A stretch of 8,623 nt of DNA from an uncultured Desulfuromonadales bacterium (GTDB lineage Bacteria; Desulfobacterota; Desulfuromonadia; Desulfuromonadales; Geopsychrobacteraceae). Positions within the stretch are counted from its first letter, which is position 1, and each line of letters begins with the position of its first letter. Below are positions 1 through 5,653 of the stretch, piece by piece. The notes below the pieces were generated by a model. It was not told where the DNA came from, did no database searches, and saw only the letters and a list, made by a program, of their open reading frames with translations. Where the stretch lies: assembly GCA_945787295.1 (NCBI GenBank), contig CALZHQ010000100.1, positions 1 to 8,623 on the forward strand, read 5' to 3'. A program made the position numbers and the translations under genes.

Positions 1-1
1 T

Positions 2-250
2 CTTGGTATCGCTTCGGGTCTGAATTCGAGTGTTCGCACTCTGGGAATGATGACCAGTATGATGATCATCACGCTGATATTTTCCTACCTGATGCAGGGC
101 CAACCGGTCACCGTTGAATCTCAGCCGGCCTTTCTTGCCAGTATGCGCTGGGCATTACTGATCTTTTGTAGCCTCTGTGTGGTCGGCATCGGTTGTTCGA
201 TGGGGCGGGTGCCGTGGAAGCAACAGCCTCAGAACCCCTCGAGGTTATGA
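2..250 (+). CDS. Major facilitator superfamily transporter, C-terminal end (partial)
   Basis: The reading frame is open from the left edge to a TGA at 248-250 and gives the last 82 residues of a membrane protein; the start lies outside the window. The fragment opens with LGIASGLNSSVRTLGMM, which resembles the loop before the last helices of DHA2/EmrB-like drug exporters (small residues, then an S-x-R-x-LG pattern). Two hydrophobic helices follow, around MMIITLIFSYLM and WALLIFCSLCVVGIG, and then a short basic cytoplasmic tail rich in Gln and Pro. The family exports drugs or other small molecules across the inner membrane using the proton gradient. The substrate cannot be told from this piece. 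A different 12-14 helix MFS subfamily is possible. The stop codon overlaps the start of the next small ORF by ATGA. Confidence 0.7.
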   Translation, partial: LGIASGLNSSVRTLGMMTSMMIITLIFSYLMQGQPVTVESQPAFLASMRWALLIFCSLCVVGIGCSMGRVPWKQQPQNPSRL

Positions 251-429
251 CGGCAGAACAGCGCAGTCCTGCTCAGAAGGTTAAAGGTTTTTCTGTTCTG
301 TTGCGGTTTTATGAGTTGGATTTCTATTCCGCTGAGATACAATTATCCGTCTGGATTGATCGGTTTTTTAATCGTGTCGTGGAGGAGCGTTATAGCTTCG
401 ATCAGCTGCGCAAAAAGAGCTATATGTGA
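247..429 (+). CDS. Small hypothetical ORF overlapping the transporter gene
   Basis: This is a 60-residue ORF whose ATG (247) overlaps the TGA of the transporter as ATGA, an arrangement typical of translational coupling. A GAGG lies only 2 bases before the ATG, so an independent ribosome site is poor. The product has no signal peptide, membrane helix or cysteine. It is mixed charged and aromatic, with pieces such as FYELDFYSAEIQLSVW and VVEERYSFDQLRKK. I do not recognise a family. The ORF ends 15 bp before the mechanosensitive channel gene and would fill an otherwise empty 194 bp gap. A candidate promoter for the channel lies inside it. It could be a chance ORF. The overlap and the sensible amino acid composition are the only support. 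Confidence 0.3.
   Translation: MTAEQRSPAQKVKGFSVLLRFYELDFYSAEIQLSVWIDRFFNRVVEERYSFDQLRKKSYM
316..343 (+). promoter_or_regulatory. Candidate sigma70-type promoter for the MscS gene
   Basis: TTGGAT (316-321) and TACAAT (338-343) are separated by 16 bp. The -10 box matches the consensus at five of six positions, the -35 box at only the three TTG positions. Transcription would start near 350, leaving a leader of about 95 bases before the channel start at 445. This is a motif match only, and read-through from the upstream transporter gene is an alternative. Confidence 0.3.
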
Positions 430-444
430 AGAATGGAGTGAGTT

Positions 445-2700
445 ATGTCTTTTTCCAAAGCAGGGATCTGTAAGGTTTTTCCTCTTCTGTTTATTCTGGT
501 GGTTTTCCTGCTTGGTAGTGTCGTTGACTCTTCGGCACAAGAGACGACCGAATCGGTTGGGCGTGTCACTGTCGCAGAGGTCGAAGACCTTAAAATAAGT
601 CTCGAGGACCCGGAAAAGAGGGGTGCGCTGATCAGGCAGCTGGAACTTCTGGCGCAAGTTCAGGAACCTGCGCAGAAAAAAGAAATCCAGTCGGCAGCCG
701 CTGAAGTCCTAAAAGGCCTGTCCCAAAGATTTGAAAGCTTTTCCCGGGGGATTATGCAGCTGGCTGCGGGGATCAACAGCCTACCCGCCGCCGGAAGCTG
801 GTTTGCCAAGCAGGTCAACGATCCGGAGCGGTTTCAGTTCTGGAAAGAAGTGCTCACCAATGTCGCGCTGATCATCGTCGCCGGATACCTGATATATTTC
901 CTTGGCGGCGGGGTCTTGCGCCGGCTGCGCAAAACTCTTTACGCCAAGCAGCTTGAAAGCCGGTGGCTGGCCACGCTGCATCTGTTTGGCATCATGTTAC
1001 TCGAATTATTGCCGGTCGTCGCCTTTGCCCTGGTCGCCTCCCTCAGCATCGGGTTTCTCTCCCCCAGGGAGAATACCCGCCTTGTCGTGCTGGCATGGGT
1101 TAACGCTTTTGTCATCGTGCATATTGCGGCAGTGATCGTCCGCTTCTTCCTTGCCCCTGACTCAGACTCGCTGCGGTTTTTGCCGATCGGCGGCGAAACG
1201 GCCAATTACCTGGAGATCTGGATTCTGCGCCTGTTGCGGATCGGGATTTACGGTTTCTTCCTGCTGCAGGCGGCTTCCCTGATCGGCCTGCCGCCGGCGT
1301 CCTACGACATCCTGCTGCACCTGACCGGTTTGCTGCTGACGCTGCTGGTGATTATTATTATTATCCAGAACCGGCTGTCGGTTTCGGATCACCTGCGGCA
1401 ATGGTCGCAGAGCGGTGAGGAGCATCCGGCTGGCCTGGACCGCTTGGCAAGAAGGCTGGCCGGGATCTGGCATTTCCTGGCGATCGGTTATGCTGCGCTG
1501 TTTTTTCTCGTCTGGGCGCTCGATATCCACGGTGGTTTTCCGTTTTTTCTCAAAGCCTCGGCCCTGTCCCTGGCCGCCTGTTTTATTGGCTGGGTGGTGC
1601 TGCGGGTGATCTATACCATCTTCAACCGGGGGATCTCGATTGAGGCGGACGTAAAAGAGCGGTTTCCCGGTCTCGACGCCCGGGTTAACCGTTACCTGCT
1701 GACCCTGAAAAAAGCACTCAGAGGCCTCGTCCTGATTCTGGTCGTCCTGGCTATTTCCCAGGCCTGGGGATTGAACGCCTTTACCTGGCTGGCCAGCGAC
1801 ACCGGCAGGGTGTTCGGTGGCGCCGTCACCCGGATCGCCGCGATTTTGGTGGTAACCTTTCTGGTCTGGGAAATCGTCAGCCTGCTGATTCAGAACTATC
1901 TCAACAGTCTGACGGTAGATGGGGTCATGGTTCAGGGGAGTGCGCGCATTAAAACTCTGTTGGCTATTTCCCGTAAAGTTCTGCTGATTGTGCTGGTTGT
2001 GTTTTCTTCGCTGATGGTGTTATCGGAACTGGGTCTCGATATCGCCCCGCTGCTCGCCGGCGCCGGGGTGCTCGGCCTGGCGGTCGGCTTCGGCGCGCAG
2101 AAACTGGTGCAGGATGTGATTACCGGGGTATTTATCCTGATCGAGGATCAGATTTCCGAAGGGGACATCATTAACGTCGGTGATAAAGGCGGGGTCGTCG
2201 AAGGGGTCTCGATCCGCACCGTGCGGTTGCGTGATTATTCCGGGACCGTGCATACGATTCCCTACAGCGCCATCAGCACCGTCAGCAACCTGACCAAGGA
2301 GTTTTCCTTTTATGTCTTCCAGGTCGGCGTGGCATACCGTGAGAATGTCGATGAGGTGATGGCGGTGCTTAAGGAACTCTCTGCCCAGTTACAGCTGGAT
2401 GTGGAGTACGGCCCTAAAATTCTCGAGCCGCTTGAAGTGTCCGGAGTAGATGCCTTCGCCGATTCGGCGGTGGTGATCAAAGCGCGATTAAAGACCGTGC
2501 CGACCAAACAGTGGTGGGTCGGCCGCGAATTCAACCGGCGGATGAAGAATCGTTTTGACGAGCTTGGCATCGAGATCCCCTTCCCTCATACGACGATCTA
2601 TTTTGGTGAGGACAAGCAGGGGCAGGCGCCGGCGGCGACGGTAAAATTTGATCCAGAAAATACAGGCCTGTTGGTACGGCAGGCTTCTGAAACACCTTAA
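445..2700 (+). CDS. MscS-family mechanosensitive ion channel, long YbiO-like form
   Basis: This inner-membrane channel opens under membrane tension and releases solutes after a drop in external osmolarity. The 751-residue product starts with a signal-like segment (hydrophobic LLFILVVFLLG, cleavage possible near SSAQ, residue 32). A charged, helical periplasmic stretch follows to about residue 130. About eleven hydrophobic segments then lie between roughly 135 and 565. The last carries the MscS pore signature, Gly/Ala-rich LLAGAGVLGLAVGFGAQ at about 536-552, followed by KLVQDVITG. The beta domain follows (EDQISEGDIINVGDKGG, then TVRLRDYSGTVHTIP), and then the alpha/beta cytoplasmic vestibule domain to about residue 720. 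The last 30 residues form a polar tail. Length and layout match E. coli YbiO (741 residues) rather than the 286-residue MscS. ATG 445 is preceded by GGAG at suitable spacing. The EVE-domain gene follows after 43 bp with no terminator between. Family call very secure; the exact subfamily is an inference. Confidence 0.95.
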   Translation: MSFSKAGICKVFPLLFILVVFLLGSVVDSSAQETTESVGRVTVAEVEDLKISLEDPEKRGALIRQLELLAQVQEPAQKKEIQSAAAEVLKGLSQRFESFSRGIMQLAAGINSLPAAGSWFAKQVNDPERFQFWKEVLTNVALIIVAGYLIYFLGGGVLRRLRKTLYAKQLESRWLATLHLFGIMLLELLPVVAFALVASLSIGFLSPRENTRLVVLAWVNAFVIVHIAAVIVRFFLAPDSDSLRFLPIGGETANYLEIWILRLLRIGIYGFFLLQAASLIGLPPASYDILLHLTGLLLTLLVIIIIIQNRLSVSDHLRQWSQSGEEHPAGLDRLARRLAGIWHFLAIGYAALFFLVWALDIHGGFPFFLKASALSLAACFIGWVVLRVIYTIFNRGISIEADVKERFPGLDARVNRYLLTLKKALRGLVLILVVLAISQAWGLNAFTWLASDTGRVFGGAVTRIAAILVVTFLVWEIVSLLIQNYLNSLTVDGVMVQGSARIKTLLAISRKVLLIVLVVFSSLMVLSELGLDIAPLLAGAGVLGLAVGFGAQKLVQDVITGVFILIEDQISEGDIINVGDKGGVVEGVSIRTVRLRDYSGTVHTIPYSAISTVSNLTKEFSFYVFQVGVAYRENVDEVMAVLKELSAQLQLDVEYGPKILEPLEVSGVDAFADSAVVIKARLKTVPTKQWWVGREFNRRMKNRFDELGIEIPFPHTTIYFGEDKQGQAPAATVKFDPENTGLLVRQASETP

Positions 2701-2743
2701 GGCGAAGATTCAATAAGTTTTACCTTTATGTTAAGGGATGAGC

Positions 2744-3202
2744 ATGGGTTACTGGCTGATGAAATCGGAACCGAACGCTTTCAGCATTGACGATCTGCAG
2801 CAGATGCCGCAACAGACCGAGCATTGGGACGGGGTGCGTAACTATCAGGCGCGCAACATGATGCGGGATCAGATGAAGGTTGGCGATCAGGTGTTTTTTT
2901 ATCACTCCAACTGTGAGACGCCGGGAATCGTCGGTTTGATGGAGGTTGTGCGCGAGAGCTATCCTGACCACACCGCCTTCGATCCGCAGAGCAAGTATTT
3001 CGATCCGAAAAGCTCCCCCGGAAACCCGCGCTGGTTTATGGTCGATATCAAATATATCCGCCACACCAAGCGGGTCATTCCCTTGACCGAACTGAAAGAA
3101 CAGGAGCCACTGGAGAATATGCCGTTGGTGCGTAAAGGTAATCGATTGTCGATCATGCCGGTGACGAAGGCGGAGTGGGATTATATTCTGACCCGCGAAT
3201 AA
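2744..3202 (+). CDS. EVE-domain protein (THYN1 family)
   Basis: The 152-residue product is a single EVE domain, related to eukaryotic thymocyte nuclear protein 1 and, more distantly, to PUA/YTH folds that bind modified bases in DNA or RNA. Family hallmarks are the start GYWLMKSEPNAFSIDDL, then HWDGVRNYQARNMMR, then KVGDQVFFYHSN, the GIVGLMEVV strand, the YFDPKSSPGNPRWFMV block and the closing LSIMPVTKAEWDYIL. The length is full for the family. An in-frame ATG at 2738 touches AAGGG (2733-2737) directly, whereas the ATG at 2744 is 6 bases downstream of it, so 2744 is the better start. The aromatic residues around the WDGVRNYQA block fit a base-binding pocket. The natural ligand in bacteria is generally unknown. 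It probably shares a transcript with the MscS gene and is closed by the terminator at 3212. No restriction or methylase gene lies nearby to suggest a defence role. Confidence 0.93.
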   Translation: MGYWLMKSEPNAFSIDDLQQMPQQTEHWDGVRNYQARNMMRDQMKVGDQVFFYHSNCETPGIVGLMEVVRESYPDHTAFDPQSKYFDPKSSPGNPRWFMVDIKYIRHTKRVIPLTELKEQEPLENMPLVRKGNRLSIMPVTKAEWDYILTRE

Positions 3203-3211
3203 TAATTCGAC

Positions 3212-3243
3212 AGGGCTGTCCAGATCGGCAGCCCTTTTTTTCT
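3212..3243 (+). terminator. Rho-independent terminator after the EVE gene
   Basis: AGGGCTG (3212-3218) pairs with CAGCCCT (3229-3235) around a 10-base loop, and a run of seven T follows directly. It begins 9 bp after the EVE stop codon and closes the transcript of the MscS and EVE genes. Confidence 0.9.
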
Positions 3244-3318
3244 AAAAATGCGATTTTTCTCCTTTCGATTGTCCTGTCTTCTTAAGTCTTAACTACCTGA
3301 AAATAAATAAAACCAACC

Positions 3319-3348
3319 CGACATCAGGGTGTATTTACGCCGATGTCG
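3319..3348. repeat. Inverted repeat upstream of the His-rich gene
   Basis: CGACATC (3319-3325) and GATGTCG (3342-3348) form a perfect 7-bp inverted repeat. Inside it, GG and CC can extend the stem. No T-run follows, so it is not a terminator. It lies 84 bp before the start of the His-rich protein gene, in the region where its promoter or leader must be. It could be an operator for a dimeric regulator or a hairpin in the leader RNA. Confidence 0.55.
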
Positions 3349-3431
3349 AATGAAACGTCCGTTTGAATTGTCTAGAGTGAAGTCACAAGCAAGATCCACT
3401 TGCGAGATGGTTACTCACATAGGAGGACGTT

Positions 3432-3776
3432 ATGAAAACGACATTGGTGTTATTGATTGCAGCGCTGTTTTTATTAACCACCCCGTTGCTGGCAGCGGCC
3501 CACGATGGTGACCGGCACGATGGCGGTGCCAAGCAGTACAAGGGTTGGGTCAAAGACCGGCATGATTCAGACCATTATCGTCATGACCGGGAGCATAAGT
3601 GGGAACGGAAAGCAAAGAAGCATTACAAGAAGCATCTGCGGGAACACCGTCGCGATCATCGCAAAGCTCGCCGGCATATTGTTCGCCATAACAGATGGGA
3701 ACATAAACGCCCCCATTATTCCAGGCCGGCTGTTGTCTATGGTTACCCGCGGATCGTGTTTCATCTTGATTGGTAA
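3432..3776 (+). CDS. Small secreted histidine/arginine-rich protein
   Basis: The 114-residue product has a textbook Sec signal peptide: MKTT, then the hydrophobic core LVLLIAALFLLTTPLL, then AAA with likely cleavage after residue 23. The predicted mature 91 residues contain about 15 His and many Arg, Lys and Asp, arranged as repeated pairs such as RHD, DRH, KKH, REH and RRDH. There is no cysteine. The C-terminus turns hydrophobic and aromatic (AVVYGYPRIVFHLDW). AGGAGG at 3421-3426 precedes the ATG at good spacing. I do not recognise a named family. A periplasmic metal-binding or buffering role, or electrostatic interaction with envelope polymers, would fit the composition, but that is inference. 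The gene is alone: terminators lie on both sides and the next gene faces it. Confidence 0.85.
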   Translation: MKTTLVLLIAALFLLTTPLLAAAHDGDRHDGGAKQYKGWVKDRHDSDHYRHDREHKWERKAKKHYKKHLREHRRDHRKARRHIVRHNRWEHKRPHYSRPAVVYGYPRIVFHLDW

Positions 3777-3854
3777 CAGAGTCCAGCATTTCCATCCCTC
3801 CAGAGTTACTGTTAACGGGTCTCCAGTCTCTCTGCAGTGATGGTCTTGCTGTTT

Positions 3855-3888
3855 GGGGCCGCCTGGGTACAGGTGGCCCCTTTTGTTT
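3855..3888 (+). terminator. Strong Rho-independent terminator after the His-rich gene
   Basis: GGGGCCGCCTG (3855-3865) pairs with CAGGTGGCCCC (3870-3880) over 11 bp, with one G-T pair, closing a 4-base loop GGTA. TTTTGTTT follows. It lies 79 bp after the stop of the His-rich gene. Confidence 0.92.
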
Positions 3889-4163
3889 AGGTTCTGTTAG
3901 TGAGATTTGTTGAGATGTCAAAAAAATAAATATATTTTTAACAGCGAGCCATTTCTGACTCCGGCCATACCAAGCAAGTCCAGCCAGACCGCTTCCAAGC
4001 AAAAAAATGTGGACGATACGTAACAGGTGCGACTAAAGCATCCAAAATCCTGACTCCAAAAGTTAGCTCATCTGGCGACGAATTGATGCCTCGAACCTTG
4101 ACCTTGTAGATGGACCGCTGCTCTTCAACGAGATGTTTGGCGGCCTTTGAGGCTGCGGTGACG
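3889..4163. other. Low-information stretch between convergent genes
   Basis: After the terminator comes an AT-rich block with a loosely repeated TGAGAT (3901 and 3911) and the run AAAAAATAAATATATTTTTA. The rest is covered only by the doubtful minus-strand ORF at 3938-4177. I see no clear terminator for the minus-strand DUF1428 gene here, no RNA gene and no mobile element ends. Confidence 0.4.
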
Positions 4164-4177
4164 CTATTCTTCGACAA
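3938..4177 (-). CDS. Doubtful small ORF downstream of the DUF1428 gene
   Basis: A 79-residue ORF starts with TTG at 4177, overlaps the end of the DUF1428 gene by 14 bp in another frame, and ends at TAA (3940-3938) in an AT-rich tract. The product is basic with an aromatic C-terminal part (YRPHFFAWKRSGWTCLVWP). There is no membrane segment or motif that I recognise, and no good ribosome site (only AAG about 7 bases before the TTG). It may be a coupled small gene, a decayed fragment or chance. The gap would otherwise be non-coding. Confidence 0.22.
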   Translation of the reverse strand: MSKNSVTAASKAAKHLVEEQRSIYKVKVRGINSSPDELTFGVRILDALVAPVTYRPHFFAWKRSGWTCLVWPESEMARC

Positions 4178-5000
4178 TCATCTTAAATCCGCCATAGATC
4201 AAGCGCTGACGAGTAAAGGGCAGAGGTTTGCCCTCCGGGCTCAACCTTGGGTCAGCCATGACTTTTTTCATGCCGGCATTGCGGGCATCCTTCGAGGGCC
4301 AGGTGATCCATGAGAATACCAGGCTCTCGTCTGCCCGGCATTTGACCGCCATGGGAAAAGAGGTAACGTCCACATCCGGAACATCGTCACCCCAGCATTC
4401 AACGAAATTGAGAGCCCCATGTTCTTTAAAAACAAACGCTGCAGCCCGTGCATGGGTTATATAGAGGTCCTTGTTCTCATCCGCGACCGCTGCCACAAAA
4501 CCGTCAACATACGCAGTAAGATTTCTCCTGTAGGCGATACCATTGCTGGCCTCAACCCTCTGCGCGGAATGATGTTTCAAAGCCGGGGAGCGTTCTGGAC
4601 CCTCAGACATATCGAACCTGGTGTAATTCGCAACATAGAGAGACCAGAGGGACAGGAGTCCGGAACAGGCTCCGATTGTGATAGGGAGCAGACCAAAGGT
4701 GCCGAGAAGACCGCCGCCAGCTGCAGCGCTGCGAGTTGCAGCGTGAACCGCGTAAATCCCGTAGAAAATCAGCAAGATCGCAAATGGTGCAAGCACCAGG
4801 TGCGTAATGCGCAAAGCGACCTGAATTCTAGCATCCGGCCGCCAGAGCCGAATGCCAAGGGAGAACAGCCAGATCTGTGCAGGCAGGACGATCATTATGG
4901 TTAAAAAGCCGAGGAACAGGTTGGCTGGCAGGAGCATGATGGCGACCACGAAGTGGGCCACACCAAGAGTCCGAAGTAATGTTGAATGACCCATTTTCAA
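4164..5000 (-). CDS. Membrane protein with C-terminal DUF1428 (YbaA-like) domain
   Basis: The 278-residue product has two parts. Residues 1-125 hold about four membrane segments: roughly 13-31, 32-51, 64-86 and 98-124. After a polar linker (126-160), residues 161-278 are a complete DUF1428 domain. Its family blocks are AYVDGFVAAV, FKEHGALNFVECWGDDVPD, VFSWITWPSKDARNAGM, MADPR and RQRLIYGGFK. DUF1428 proteins are normally stand-alone soluble proteins of about 120 residues with a ferredoxin-like dimeric fold and no known function, so the membrane fusion is unusual. By the positive-inside rule the domain is probably cytoplasmic, but this is not certain. TTG (5000-4998) is chosen as start because AGGAGG lies 7 bases before it; the ATG six bases further in would be 13 bases away. 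The gene stands alone on this strand. Domain call secure, function unknown. Confidence 0.88.
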   Translation of the reverse strand: MKMGHSTLLRTLGVAHFVVAIMLLPANLFLGFLTIMIVLPAQIWLFSLGIRLWRPDARIQVALRITHLVLAPFAILLIFYGIYAVHAATRSAAAGGGLLGTFGLLPITIGACSGLLSLWSLYVANYTRFDMSEGPERSPALKHHSAQRVEASNGIAYRRNLTAYVDGFVAAVADENKDLYITHARAAAFVFKEHGALNFVECWGDDVPDVDVTSFPMAVKCRADESLVFSWITWPSKDARNAGMKKVMADPRLSPEGKPLPFTRQRLIYGGFKMIVEE

Positions 5001-5007
5001 CTGTCAG

Positions 5008-5013
5008 CCTCCT
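5008..5013 (-). promoter_or_regulatory. Ribosome binding site deciding a TTG start
   Basis: Read on the minus strand, AGGAGG is followed by CTGACAG (7 bases) and then TTG AAA ATG. The spacing is ideal for TTG and too long for the ATG, so the gene appears to use the rare TTG codon, which tends to lower translation. Confidence 0.7.
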
Positions 5014-5053
5014 GCTCTTTACGTGTGCACAGGTGTCTTCAGTCCACCGTGAT

Positions 5054-5063
5054 TGACCGGTCA
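5054..5063. promoter_or_regulatory. TetR-operator-like palindrome upstream of the DUF1428 gene
   Basis: TGACCGGTCA is a perfect 10-bp palindrome, 54 bp upstream of the TTG start of the minus-strand DUF1428 gene, where its promoter should lie. TGACC/GGTCA half-sites are common in operators of TetR-family repressors. No TetR gene is present in the window, and I could not place clear -35 and -10 boxes around it. Confidence 0.35.
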
Positions 5064-5100
5064 GAGTTCTTGATGGCGACCCTGGAGTCGTTGGGTGCTT

Positions 5101-5117
5101 GCTCTCGTTCTGAGAGC
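5101..5117. repeat. Short perfect inverted repeat
   Basis: GCTCTC (5101-5106) and GAGAGC (5112-5117) flank the 5-base loop GTTCT. No T-run follows on either strand, so it is not a typical terminator. Confidence 0.5.
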
Positions 5118-5310
5118 GAATAATCGTGTATGCTGCTCCCCAGGCGAATTTATAGTAACGAAACAGATGTCCGCGAACCAGTGATTGGGCAATACGGTGC
5201 TCTTCTTGATTTCGTCACTTGGTCACCGCAGCCTCGTTTTCCAAACCGACGGAAGAGGATCTGCCGGATCTGCAAGTCTCTGAAAACGCTCTATCGATAT
5301 GAGCCCGGTC

Positions 5311-5411
5311 CTGCTGCGCAAGTGCTCGCGCAGGCTCGCGGTTATTTGTTTACAAGTGACATCAAGCAGCATTCTCTGTTGCGTAAACAAATAGAAGTCT
5401 AACGCAAGAGA
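5311..5411. repeat. Cluster of direct and inverted repeats with two competing hairpins
   Basis: In order: CTGCGC (5314-5319) pairs with GCGCAG (5328-5333). GCTCGCG is repeated directly at 5324-5330 and 5334-5340. TATTTGTTTAC (5343-5353) pairs perfectly over 11 bp with GTAAACAAATA (5383-5393). TCTC plus TTGCGT (5373-5376, 5379-5384) pairs with ACGCAA plus GAGA (5402-5411), leaving two bulged bases. The last two stems share bases 5383-5384 and are interleaved, so they cannot both form as simple hairpins. No convincing gene explains the block. Confidence 0.6.
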
Positions 5412-5653
5412 TTCAATAAAAACAGCACGGAAACAAGCGGCATGACTATGGGTACGGTCCTTCCAGATCTGCTAATTTCAAACCCAAGAGCTTATGAAAT
5501 GGTGAAAACGCCCGAATGGACAGGTGGCCGATTTTTCATATGTAACAATTTTTGTAGCTCCTACTGTACTTTATCTCTAGCACTGATTGCGCAGGTAAAG
5601 AAACAATTTTTGAAGTCGATAAGATTCGCTGACAGAGCCTTTGTGTATGCTTG

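Larger units (their letters stand above)
5014..5653. other. 640 bp without a convincing gene; several inverted repeats
   Basis: Short ORFs exist (5130-5402 and 5442-5735 on the plus strand) but lack a ribosome site and any recognisable motif. The second runs into the glutaredoxin gene on the other strand. The block holds a TGACCGGTCA palindrome at 5054-5063, a hairpin at 5101-5117, and a dense group of direct and inverted repeats at 5311-5411. The part from about 5405 to 5650 is richer in A+T and shows nothing further. I see no tRNA or intrinsic terminator. Confidence 0.5.

Noticed and set aside
3329..3511. Plus-strand ORF of 60 codons before the His-rich gene.
   Set aside because: It begins inside the inverted repeat without a ribosome site and overlaps the well-supported His-rich gene in another frame.
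3550..4002. Minus-strand ORF of 150 codons opposite the His-rich gene.
   Set aside because: It runs antisense through a signal-peptide gene and a strong terminator, and its translation is low-complexity without a motif.
5130..5402. Plus-strand ORF of 90 codons in the gene-free block.
   Set aside because: It has no ribosome site, no recognisable motif and an unusual composition, and it runs through the repeat cluster. Not reported as a gene.
5090..5403. Integron cassette: GTTGGGT at 5090, a small ORF, then GTCTAAC with the ORF's TAA stop inside it.
   Set aside because: The inverse core site needs a matching GTTRRRY within about 150 bp downstream and a folded attC. No GTT occurs in the 240 bp after it, and no integrase is visible.
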